A stretch of DNA of 64,000 bases from Micromonospora sp. LH3U1 (lineage in GTDB: Bacteria; Actinomycetota; Actinomycetes; Mycobacteriales; Micromonosporaceae): positions 2,913,501 to 2,977,500 of the forward strand of contig NZ_CP116936.1 of NCBI RefSeq assembly GCF_028475105.1. Direction: 5' to 3'. Of this stretch, positions 33,715 to 41,273 are shown in pieces (the stretch's first letter is position 1; each line of letters opens with the position of its first letter). Below the pieces are notes generated by a model. That model saw only the letters and a program-made list of their open reading frames with translations, did no database searches and was not told where the DNA came from. Made by a program: the position numbers and the translations under genes.

Positions 33715-34253
33715 ATCCCGAGCTGCGGGAGCTCATCGCTGAGCTGCGTACCGGCTTGGAGGCCGACCAGCCCGCGACGCTGGCCTGGGCCCAGATCAAC
33801 GAAGGCGCTCCGGCCGACAAGATTCCCGCCGGTCTGCCGCAGCCGGTCCGGGAGCTGCTGGAGACCGCCAACGGTATTCTGGCCGGCGCGTTCGACCTGC
33901 CCGCAATCGCGGACATCGATGACATTCAGTACTACATCGAGCAGATGCCCGAGTTCACCGGCGTCGCCGACGAACCCGCCGAGTGGCTGGTCATCGGCAC
34001 GCTGCACGACGAGCCGCTGCTGATCCGGCGCGACACCGGCGCGGTCTGGTACTTCCCGGCGGAGACCACCGACGAGTGGTTCACCCGTGAGCTGTTCCTC
34101 GACGTCGCGCCGGACCTTGACTCGTTCCTCGTCTACTACGTCTTCGGCGCCGGGTACGGCGAGATCGGCTTCGACGACGACGAGTGGTGGGGCTTCCTTG
34201 ACGAGCACGATCTGACCACGCCCGGCGACGAGGACGAGGAGACGGACGATTGA
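33711..34253 (+). CDS. SUKH (SMI1/KNR4-like) immunity protein
   Basis: 180 residues, acidic, from TTG 33711 which overlaps the toxin stop (TTGA). Features: LPQPVRELLETANGILAGAF, the SMI1/KNR4-type entry, then WLVIGTLHDEPLLIRRDTGA and the aromatic VWYFPAETTDEWF, ending in an Asp/Glu-rich tail. SUKH proteins neutralise nuclease toxins; its acidic charge complements the very basic toxin. A GAGGTAG sequence precedes the TTG. It should protect the producer and kin from the HNH toxin. Confidence 0.82.
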   Translation: MNPELRELIAELRTGLEADQPATLAWAQINEGAPADKIPAGLPQPVRELLETANGILAGAFDLPAIADIDDIQYYIEQMPEFTGVADEPAEWLVIGTLHDEPLLIRRDTGAVWYFPAETTDEWFTRELFLDVAPDLDSFLVYYVFGAGYGEIGFDDDEWWGFLDEHDLTTPGDEDEETDD

Positions 34254-34789
34254 CCGCAACACACGAGGAGCTCACCGCGCTCTGGGGCGCCGACGGGATG
34301 ATCTACTTTCCGCTCGACCGGTTTGACGACGTCCTCGGCCCGCTGACGCCGGAGCTCTTCCCGCCGTTCGGGGCCATCCCGGTCGATGTGCCGATCCTGT
34401 TCACGGTCGACGTCGACGTCTCCGGCATGGAGCTGTTCTCCAAGTTGAAGATCGAGATCGGCGACGCGAGTCCCCGCATCTACATCGTCCTCGGTAGCTC
34501 ACCCGAGGACCCGCAGATGCTTTTCTGCCTCGACTCGCTGACCGGATCCGTCGTGTTGCTGGACCTGGAGACGCCCAACTTCGAGACGGTCAACGCGACG
34601 TTCGCCGCGTTCGTCGAGTTCCTCTACCGGCTCGGGCAGCTCATCGCGACAGACCCGGGCGGCCGGGCCCGCGCCGCCCGCGCAGCCGCGATCCGCACCG
34701 ACCTGATGGACGTCGACTCGTCCGCGTTCGCCGACCCGAAGTCCTGGTGGAGCATGGCCTTCGATCAGCTGGAATCCACCAGCCGATAG
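34250..34789 (+). CDS. SUKH-4-like immunity protein
   Basis: 179 residues from TTG 34250, overlapping the previous stop in TTGA and preceded by GAGGAGA. ELTALWGADGMIYFPLDRF, VPILFTVDVDVSGMELF, IYIVLGSSPEDPQMLFCLDS and NATFAAFVEFLYRLGQLI match the SUKH-4 pattern (small alpha/beta immunity proteins). A second immunity gene in the same operon may cover an alternative toxin or be a captured orphan. The end of the coding region abuts the start-less third immunity-like frame. Confidence 0.75.
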   Translation: MTATHEELTALWGADGMIYFPLDRFDDVLGPLTPELFPPFGAIPVDVPILFTVDVDVSGMELFSKLKIEIGDASPRIYIVLGSSPEDPQMLFCLDSLTGSVVLLDLETPNFETVNATFAAFVEFLYRLGQLIATDPGGRARAARAAAIRTDLMDVDSSAFADPKSWWSMAFDQLESTSR

Positions 34790-34863
34790 CCTCGTCACCA
34801 AGAGGTACGGCCGCCTGCTTCTGTCCCGCATTCGAGGCGGCGAAGCACGACGCGCGAAACGTC

Positions 34864-35238
34864 TCGTCGGTCGCCGTAGGCTTCGACCGGCTCCACACGA
34901 TCTGTACGGAGCTGACCGAGCGGGATGACCCGCAGCAGTGGGCACCGCTGCTCTACGCCGTCATGGAACGTCTCGACGAGGCGGATCTGGGTAGTCCTGG
35001 CCCGCTCGTGCACACCCTGGAGACCTGGCATGGCTACCGTCCGCTGCTGGTCGCGTCGCTGCGCCGCAAACCGACTCCGTTGACCGTGTGGATGGCCAAC
35101 CGCGTGCTCAACGGCAATCCACCGGATACTCATCAGTGGTTGCAACTGCTGCGGGAAGCGGCGAACCATCCCGTGGCATCGTCTCAAGCCCAGGCCGATG
35201 CCCGTGGCTTCCTCAAGTACCAGGCCACGCGGTCGTAG
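34864..35238 (+). pseudogene. Immunity-like ORF lacking a start codon
   Basis: From about 34864 a coherent reading frame encodes FDRLHTICTELTERDDPQQW, LYAVMERLDEADLGSPGPLV, HTLETWHGYRPLLVASLRRK and WLQLLREAANHPVASSQAQ, a helical acidic protein that resembles small proteins found beside polymorphic toxins (from memory). No ATG, GTG or TTG with a ribosome-binding site lies near the start of homology; extending the frame upstream runs into the preceding immunity gene with unlike sequence. It is probably an orphan immunity gene that lost its 5' end; a non-standard start is the alternative. Confidence 0.5.
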
Positions 35239-35321
35239 CGGCCAGCGACGGCATCCCGGTCAGCTCGACTCAGGTTCCGATTGCGACAACGACCCCGCGG
35301 GTGACCGCACTGCTCGCACAG

Positions 35322-35981
35322 TCACTCGTACCGGTACCTCAGCGAGTCCGCCTCCGCCTGCTCGATGTCAGCGATCGTCAGCTCCGGCATCCGCAGCTGG
35401 GCCAGCGTCACCTCGGCCGAAGTCGGCTGGGTGTCCGCCGGGAGCCACTGCTCCGGCTTCCAAGCCCCGCTGCGTAGCAACGCCTTGGGGCAGTGCGGGT
35501 AGACCTCCTCGATCCCCAGCACCAGCGCACTGGCCGGCGGCTTGCCCACGGCGGTCAGTTGCGACAGCAACTCCGGGCGAGTGGAGACGCAGGCCCGGCC
35601 GTTCACCCTGAGCGTCGTGGTGCGCCCCGGGATGACGAACAGCAGCCCGGCCCGCCCGGTGGCGACGATGTTCTGCAGGGTGTCCAGACGCTTGTTGCCA
35701 GTCGCGTCCGGTATCGCCACCGTCCGTGCGTCCAGGACGGCGACGAACCCGGCGGGGCCGCCGCGCGGGGAGACGTCACAGTTGCCCTCGGCGTTCACGC
35801 TGGCGATCAGGACCAACGACGAGCAGCCGATCAACCGCCGGGTCTGCTCGGTGAGTTCGGTCATCTGCTTCCGCACGGCCGCGTCGCTGGGGAGTTCGTA
35901 GGCCCGGCGCAGCGCCTCCTGGTCGGACACGGCGTCGAGGCGCAGCGAGTCGAAGGCACTGGCGGCAAGGGCTGGCGTCAT
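35322..35981 (-). CDS. Pyridoxamine 5'-phosphate oxidase-like flavoprotein (MSMEG_1061 type)
   Basis: 219 residues from ATG 35981, which follows TAGGGT after 7 nt (leaderless-type). Split-barrel flavin-binding domain: LVLIASVNAEGNCDVSPRGG, FVAVLDARTVAIPDATGNKR and VATGRAGLLFVIPGRTTTLR. The C-terminal HCPKALLRSGAWKPEQW is typical of the actinobacterial FMN-binding subfamily related to MSMEG_1061. Likely an FMN or F420-dependent reductase of unknown substrate. Stands alone. Confidence 0.88.
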   Translation of the reverse strand: MTPALAASAFDSLRLDAVSDQEALRRAYELPSDAAVRKQMTELTEQTRRLIGCSSLVLIASVNAEGNCDVSPRGGPAGFVAVLDARTVAIPDATGNKRLDTLQNIVATGRAGLLFVIPGRTTTLRVNGRACVSTRPELLSQLTAVGKPPASALVLGIEEVYPHCPKALLRSGAWKPEQWLPADTQPTSAEVTLAQLRMPELTIADIEQAEADSLRYRYE

Positions 35982-36135
35982 GCCGCCGACCCTAATGGAC
36001 CGACCGGCTGACGACCGTCCCAGACCACCTACCTGCCAGAACCTTGACGCAGGTTGCGACGCATTGTCGAATTTCGTGGACACGAAGTTCACGATCGAAT
36101 GCTACGGCTGCCCGCCAGGCCAGACTTCGGGTGTG

Positions 36136-36600
36136 TCAGAGCAGCCTCGTGGATTGCTTCCAGAGGTCCTCCGCCCGGAAGTACCTGGCAGTGAACTCCT
36201 CTTCCAGGGGGCCCGTGTCCGTCTCATCCGTCCACCAGCCTGGCCAGACGTCGACACCGGAGGGCTCGCTGATGGTCGCGAGGACAGTGGAGCATCGGTG
36301 GCAGCGCCGAGGTGCCGAGTCCCGGAACTGCCCGCCGCAGTCGCATCGCCGTAGTCGCGCCTCAAGTGCCGCCATCAGCGTTGGGTAGGTCTCGTCGCGG
36401 GCAGGGAGCGCGTCCGCGATGGCCATGACCGTGCTGTCGTAGCAACTGACATCTACCCGCATTAGGCAGCTGTCGCAGTAAAGGAAGTAGCAGTCCAACA
36501 GCGGCGAGTGGTCGAGGCGGTAAAGGCGCTCGTGGCACTCCGGACAGGTAATCTCCTCGCCGTTAAGCCAGTTGTCGTCTAATTCGTCCGGTTGGCTCAC
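36136..36600 (-). CDS. Zinc-ribbon-rich hypothetical protein
   Basis: 154 residues from GTG 36600. Four CxxC-type knuckles are visible: ITCPECHERLY, LYCDSCLMRV, RRCDCGGQF and RRCHRCSTVL, enough for two zinc ribbons, separated by a helical segment (DALPARDETYPTLMAALEAR). The C-terminal part is acidic and aromatic (VDVWPGWWTDETDTGPLEEE). It may be a nucleic-acid or protein-binding protein; no family is recognised. The longer open frame upstream shows no such features, so the GTG was chosen. Confidence 0.7.
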   Translation of the reverse strand: MSQPDELDDNWLNGEEITCPECHERLYRLDHSPLLDCYFLYCDSCLMRVDVSCYDSTVMAIADALPARDETYPTLMAALEARLRRCDCGGQFRDSAPRRCHRCSTVLATISEPSGVDVWPGWWTDETDTGPLEEEFTARYFRAEDLWKQSTRLL

Positions 36601-37149
36601 GGCTTGATTGTTCCACGGTCTGAAGGCGCTGCGGCGGCGGTGGTGCGCCCGCGACCTTGGGGTCAACGTCGACGGTGTGCGGCAACCTCGGCAGGCCGAG
36701 CGGGAGACGTCGGACCGAAAGGCGTGTAGACGCCCGCGCAGTCGGCGAAGTTCCTCAAGTACCACGCAGGCCTCGGTCCGAACTGGACCGTGAGCCGTCG
36801 GCAGCGGTGTCGTCGGAGCCGGATGAAGAGTCGTCGCGGCACGGACGGCGGCGGCGGCGAGAACGTCCTCTGGTACCCACGACTCATCGCACTGTCGCCG
36901 CAGCAGGGCCGACAACCTATGGAGTGGGTACCAAGCCCGAAACCGTAACTTTGTTCCAGGGGACAATTTGGGCGGCACAAGATCGGTTGATGGCCAACGC
37001 GATCCCAGCGGTTTGTTGGGCTCCGACCACCTGCGGTTCCAGCACGGCGGTGTCCTGAGGGGCCAGGAATCGGGACAGTGCGCCGACGTGCCCGTCAACA
37101 GTCAGGCCAACCCGACCGCGGCAGCGGATGTGCCTGGTGGATGGTGTGG
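36601..37149. other. Intergenic region with degenerate operator copy
   Basis: About 550 bp. It holds the degenerate inverted repeat at 36948-36969. A minus-strand frame (about 36915-37140: GHVGALSRFLAPQDTAVLEP, then GIALAINRSCAAQIV) is protein-like but has no convincing start and no known family; it is not called. Confidence 0.35.
36948..36969. promoter_or_regulatory. Degenerate copy of the monooxygenase-cluster operator
   Basis: ACTTTGTTCC (36948-36957), spacer AG, GGGACAATTT (36960-36969). The left arm is identical over 10 bp to that of the perfect repeat at 41232-41253, the right arm matches 6 of 10. It lies beyond the 3' end of the dehydrogenase gene. Confidence 0.45.
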
Positions 37150-38328
37150 TCAGGGGTGTGACGACGCGACGATCGTGTCACCCGGCATTGCTGGGTCGAT
37201 GAGAATCTTGGCGTGGGTCTCCGGGTCGGCCAGGGTCTCGAAGGCGTGGGGGACGCCCGTCAGCCCGACCCGCCCGGTGGCGATCGGTGCCGCGTCGATG
37301 GTTCCGGCGGCCAGTGCGTGGAGCGTGTCGCGGAACTCCAGCGGCGTGTATCCGACCACGAACCGCAGGTCCTGTTCCTTGTTCACGGCCAGCGAGGGCC
37401 GGATCTTGTCGGCGCCCATGCACACGCCGACGACGACGATGCGTGAGTGCCGCGGCGCGGCGGCCAGAATGTTGTCGATCATGCCGGGTACGCCGACGCA
37501 CTCGAACACGACCGGCCGTTTGGGCCGGGTCTTGCCGGCCTTGTCCAGCAGCCGCCAGGCCGCCCACCAGGGGACGGGTAGCTTGTGCAGGCCCTGCATC
37601 GCGTCGATGCCGGCGTCGTACTCCGCGGTCATCGTCTCGTGGAACCCGTGGCCGCCGGTGGCCGCCCATGGTGAGTCGACGGCTGGGTCGACGACCACAT
37701 CGGCCCCGCATGCCCTCGCCAGCGCCCGCCGGCCGGCAGAGAAGTCGCTGGCGATGATCGTCGCCACGCCCCGCGCCTTGAGCACGGCGATCACCGCCAG
37801 CCCGACCGGGCCGCAGCCCAGCACGATCGCGACGTCCTTCTTCGTCACCTCGCCGCGGTTCACGGCGTGCCAGGCCACCGCCACCGGCTCCGTGAGTGCG
37901 GCGACGTCGGCGGCGAGCCCATCGGGTACGACCATGGTCAGCGCTTCCTGCACCACGACGTACTCGGCGTACCCGCCGGCGGCGGCAGCGGACAGGCCGA
38001 TGCCGTCGACCTGGCCGTCACGTCGGACCAGCGGGACGGCCACGACCGGCGCTCCTGGCCTGATGCGGCCGGTGGTCGACGGGCCGCGGTCGGCCACCTC
38101 GCCGTAGAACTCGTGGCCCAGCACGACGCTCTCGTGCGAGCGCAGGTAGCGGGGGTAGCCGCACAGCGTCAACGTCTCGGCCAGCTCGTCGGCGTGCGTA
38201 CGGGCGTGCAGGTCCGAACCGCAGATGCCGCATCGCCTCACCGCCACGAGCAGCTGCCCCGGGCCGGGCTGCGGGGTGGGCAGCTCCACGGTTTCGAGGC
38301 GGCCGCCGGTGAGGGTCACGGCTTTCAT
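37150..38328 (-). CDS. Zinc-dependent alcohol dehydrogenase (MDR family)
   Basis: 392 residues. Catalytic zinc ligands appear in RRCGICGSDLH and GHEFYGEV (Cys, His, Glu); the nucleotide fold has VLGCGPVGLAVIAVLKARG. The four-cysteine structural zinc lobe is absent. It starts with ATG 38328 inside the stop of the monooxygenase gene (ATGA), so it is the last gene of an MFS-monooxygenase-dehydrogenase operon. It probably oxidises the alcohol that is the monooxygenase substrate precursor or the product of ester hydrolysis. Confidence 0.9.
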   Translation of the reverse strand: MKAVTLTGGRLETVELPTPQPGPGQLLVAVRRCGICGSDLHARTHADELAETLTLCGYPRYLRSHESVVLGHEFYGEVADRGPSTTGRIRPGAPVVAVPLVRRDGQVDGIGLSAAAAGGYAEYVVVQEALTMVVPDGLAADVAALTEPVAVAWHAVNRGEVTKKDVAIVLGCGPVGLAVIAVLKARGVATIIASDFSAGRRALARACGADVVVDPAVDSPWAATGGHGFHETMTAEYDAGIDAMQGLHKLPVPWWAAWRLLDKAGKTRPKRPVVFECVGVPGMIDNILAAAPRHSRIVVVGVCMGADKIRPSLAVNKEQDLRFVVGYTPLEFRDTLHALAAGTIDAAPIATGRVGLTGVPHAFETLADPETHAKILIDPAMPGDTIVASSHP

Positions 38329-39794
38329 CGGCGGTCTCCTGTGGTGAGTTGGTAGACGTCCTCGCGCCAGCGGACGGCCTGCCGGCGGTAGCGGAAGGTC
38401 CAGTCCGGGTAGATGGTCGCGTTACGGCCATTCGCGTCCTGATAGAAGGTGCGGCAGCCGCCCACCTCCCACACTGTTCTGGCCAGTTTGCGGTCCAGTT
38501 CGGCGTTGTATGCCTCGTGCGCTGGTCGCTTCACCTCGATGGCCGTGCCTCCCGACCGTTCGAGGGCGCGGATGGCGTTCGTCACGTGCTCTATCTGCGC
38601 CTCGATCATGTAGACCATCGAACTGTGACCCAGACCGGAATTCGGCCCGAGGAACATGAAGAAGTTCGGGAAGCCGGGCACGGAGACGCCGAGGTACGCC
38701 TTGGGGGAGCCGGCCCAGACGTCGTTCAGCAGACGGCCGTCGCGTCCGCGTACCTTGTCGGCGAACGGGATGTCGGTGACGTGGAAGCCGGTGCCGAAGA
38801 TGATCGTGTCGACCTTGCGCTCCACGCCGTCGGCGCCGACCACGGCGTCCTCGCGGATCTCCCGCAGGGCGTGCGGCACGAGTTCGACATTGGGCTCCTG
38901 TAGCGCCGGATACCAGGTGTTCGACGGCACGATCCGTTTGCAGCCGAGCGTGAAGCCAGGTGTGAGCAGCCGCCGCAGCTGCGGGTCGGCGACCTGCCGC
39001 TCCAGGTGTTTGCGAGCGACGCCTTCCAGAACAGTCATCAGCTTGGGGCGCTTGGCCATGCCGAGCACGAGCAGTTCCTTGCTGAGGTAGACCTTGCCAC
39101 GTTCGAGTTTCTGCCGCCACGGCTGCGCCCGGAACCTGGCCCGCTCCGCGTCGCTGATCGGCCGCTTGTCGTGTGGGGTGATCCACGGGGCGCTGCGCTG
39201 GAACACGAATAGCCGGCTGGCCACGGTGGCCAGGTGCGGCACGTACTGGATCGCCGAGGCTCCGGTGCCGATGGACGCGATCCACTTGCCGGTGAGGTCG
39301 TAGTCGTGGTCCCACCGCGCCGAGTGCATGATCTTGCCCTGGAAGATGTCGAGGCCCGGCACGTCGGGGAGCTTGGGTTCGGTCAGCGGGCCCACCGCGC
39401 TGACCAGCACCTGGGCGGTCCACGGGCCCGCGCTGGTGTCCACGTGCCACAGCTGGTCATCCTCGTCCCATCGAGCCGCCTCGACGCCGACGCCGGTGCG
39501 CAGGTGCGGGCGCAACCCGAAGTCGTCGATGCAGCGCCGCAGATAGGCACGGATCTCCGGCTGCGGGGAGTAGGTCGAGGACCAGTCCGGGTTGGGGGCG
39601 AACGAGAACGAGTACAGGTGGGACGGGACGTCGCAGGTGCAGCCCGGGTAGGTGTTCGACTGCCAGACGCCGCCGACCTCGGGCTCGCGTTCGAGAATGG
39701 CGAAGTCGGTGACCCCGGCCTCGCGCAGGGCTCGTCCGAGCCCGATCCCCGAGAATCCGCCGCCGACGATCACAACCCGCATGTGCTGGTTCAT
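38325..39794 (-). CDS. Baeyer-Villiger-type flavin monooxygenase
   Basis: 489 residues from ATG 39794. FAD motif VIVGGGFSGIGLG (8-20), the Baeyer-Villiger fingerprint FQGKIMHSARW (F151, G153, H157, W161) and NADPH motif SIGTGASAIQ (174-183). It inserts oxygen next to a ketone, giving an ester or lactone, with FAD and NADPH. It overlaps both neighbours by ATGA. With the dehydrogenase it makes an alcohol to ketone to ester route; no esterase is in the operon. Expression is probably controlled by the divergent PucR-type regulator. Confidence 0.92.
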   Translation of the reverse strand: MNQHMRVVIVGGGFSGIGLGRALREAGVTDFAILEREPEVGGVWQSNTYPGCTCDVPSHLYSFSFAPNPDWSSTYSPQPEIRAYLRRCIDDFGLRPHLRTGVGVEAARWDEDDQLWHVDTSAGPWTAQVLVSAVGPLTEPKLPDVPGLDIFQGKIMHSARWDHDYDLTGKWIASIGTGASAIQYVPHLATVASRLFVFQRSAPWITPHDKRPISDAERARFRAQPWRQKLERGKVYLSKELLVLGMAKRPKLMTVLEGVARKHLERQVADPQLRRLLTPGFTLGCKRIVPSNTWYPALQEPNVELVPHALREIREDAVVGADGVERKVDTIIFGTGFHVTDIPFADKVRGRDGRLLNDVWAGSPKAYLGVSVPGFPNFFMFLGPNSGLGHSSMVYMIEAQIEHVTNAIRALERSGGTAIEVKRPAHEAYNAELDRKLARTVWEVGGCRTFYQDANGRNATIYPDWTFRYRRQAVRWREDVYQLTTGDRR

Positions 39795-41107
39795 GCCGGC
39801 ACCTCGCCCGCGAGCATCGCCTCGTGGTCCGTCTTGACGGAGCGGGAGGCGGCCAGCATGCCGATCGCCGCCACGGCGAAGGCTACGGGCACGCCGATCA
39901 TCATCGCGGTCTGCAAGCCCTGTGCCGTGGCAGCGGTGGTATCCGCCGACTGTGCGGCGAGGGCGTCGGAGAGGATGCCGACGACGATCGGGCCACCCGC
40001 GCCGCCCAGCAGATAACCGACGGCGAACATCAGGCCGATCGCGCCGGCGCGCTGCTGCGGGCCGATCACGTCCGACACGATGGGTACGGCCGCGGCCAGG
40101 TAGATGATGCCGAGCAGATAGGCCAGGCTCAGGAACAGCACGAGCTGCCACAGCCTGTCCCGGTTCGCGGCGAACCCCACGAGCGCGAACACGGCGGCCG
40201 CGGCAAGGCTGTACGCGGCGGTGCGTACCCGTGCGCCGAGCGACCTGCGGGCTGCGCGGTCCAGCAGGCGGCCGCCTATGAGCAGGCCGATCAGCCCGGT
40301 GATGCCGATGACGACCCCGCCGATCACGCCCGCGTCGACCAGGTCGAGGCCGTAGTAGCGCTGCAGGACCGGGGTGAGGAAGGTGCCGATCGCGTACGCC
40401 GCGAAGTTGTAGCCCGCGAAGCCGATGATCAGGCCGTACATCGAGCGGACTCGCAGCAGCGACCGCAGTGACGACCGCTGCGGTGCGGCCGCAACGGTCA
40501 TGTCGTCGGCGGCTCCGCGCCGAGGTTCACGGATGCGGAGGACCAGGACCGCGACGATGAAGCCGGGGACCGCTGCGATGAGGAACGGCGCCCGCCAGCT
40601 GTCGAACGTGACGGCGAGGGCGCCGGCGGTGAGGAACGCCAGCAGCGTGCCGATCGGGAAGCCCAGCATGAACAGGGAGTTGGCTCGGGAGCGGCGCTCG
40701 CTGGGGTAGAGATCGGAGATCAGTGAACCGGTCGCCGGCCCGTAACTCGCCTCGCCCACTCCGACGCCGACGCGGGAGGCAAGGAAGCTCCAGAAGCTGG
40801 TCAGCACGCCGCCAGCGGCGGTGAACGCGCTCCACACGATCAGGCCCCAGCCCGCCACCATCGTGCGCGGAATCCGGTCGGCGAGACGGCCCAGTGGAAC
40901 CCCGGCGACGGCGGCGACCAGGACGAACGCCGAGGCGAGGATGCCGACCTGAGTGTCGTCGAGCCCGTATTCCTCCTTGATTGGCTCCAGCACGACCGCC
41001 GGTAACGCCCGATCGTAGAAGTTGAGCAGGTTGCCGATGAACAGCAGCGCCAGCACATAACCGGCTTTGGAGTGTGAGCGTGGAGCCTCCACCGGGGATT
41101 TCGTCAT
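39791..41107 (-). CDS. MFS transporter, Spinster/ACS-like
   Basis: 438 residues from ATG 41107 (GAAGGGAA upstream); a longer frame to 41173 is possible. About 12 helices; NLLNFYDRALPAVVLEPIKE in helix 1 and PLGRLADRIPRTMVAGWGLI for motif A are typical of Spinster-like and organic-anion MFS carriers. As first gene of the monooxygenase operon it likely imports the ketone- or alcohol-bearing substrate. The promoter region with the perfect inverted repeat is shared with the regulator. Confidence 0.88.
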   Translation of the reverse strand: MTKSPVEAPRSHSKAGYVLALLFIGNLLNFYDRALPAVVLEPIKEEYGLDDTQVGILASAFVLVAAVAGVPLGRLADRIPRTMVAGWGLIVWSAFTAAGGVLTSFWSFLASRVGVGVGEASYGPATGSLISDLYPSERRSRANSLFMLGFPIGTLLAFLTAGALAVTFDSWRAPFLIAAVPGFIVAVLVLRIREPRRGAADDMTVAAAPQRSSLRSLLRVRSMYGLIIGFAGYNFAAYAIGTFLTPVLQRYYGLDLVDAGVIGGVVIGITGLIGLLIGGRLLDRAARRSLGARVRTAAYSLAAAAVFALVGFAANRDRLWQLVLFLSLAYLLGIIYLAAAVPIVSDVIGPQQRAGAIGLMFAVGYLLGGAGGPIVVGILSDALAAQSADTTAATAQGLQTAMMIGVPVAFAVAAIGMLAASRSVKTDHEAMLAGEVPA

Positions 41108-41231
41108 GGGTTTCCCTTCGCCGAGGAGGAGGCTCGGGACGACGTCGGTGCACTCGTCCATGAGCTGCGCCACAGTCTTGCCCGCAAGGACACGGCTAGC
41201 TACGGAGCGTCAACCAAGATTGGGAGGCACT

Positions 41232-41253
41232 ACTTTGTTCCGTGGAACAAAGT
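41232..41253. promoter_or_regulatory. Perfect inverted-repeat operator in divergent promoter
   Basis: ACTTTGTTCC (41232-41241), spacer GT, GGAACAAAGT (41244-41253): a 10-bp perfect repeat. It lies between the MFS operon and the regulator gene, 8 bp upstream of the TAGGCT box of the latter, overlapping its -35 region. Likely binding site of the adjacent regulator. Confidence 0.7.
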
Positions 41254-41273
41254 CCATGTCATAGGCTCGGGCG

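Noticed and set aside
36915-37140. Minus-strand protein-like stretch beyond the dehydrogenase
   Set aside because: No start signal, no family; the coding impression may come from third-position GC alone.
36968-38107. 379-codon plus-strand frame
   Set aside because: Antisense to the alcohol dehydrogenase; Ser/Ala/Thr-rich shadow composition.
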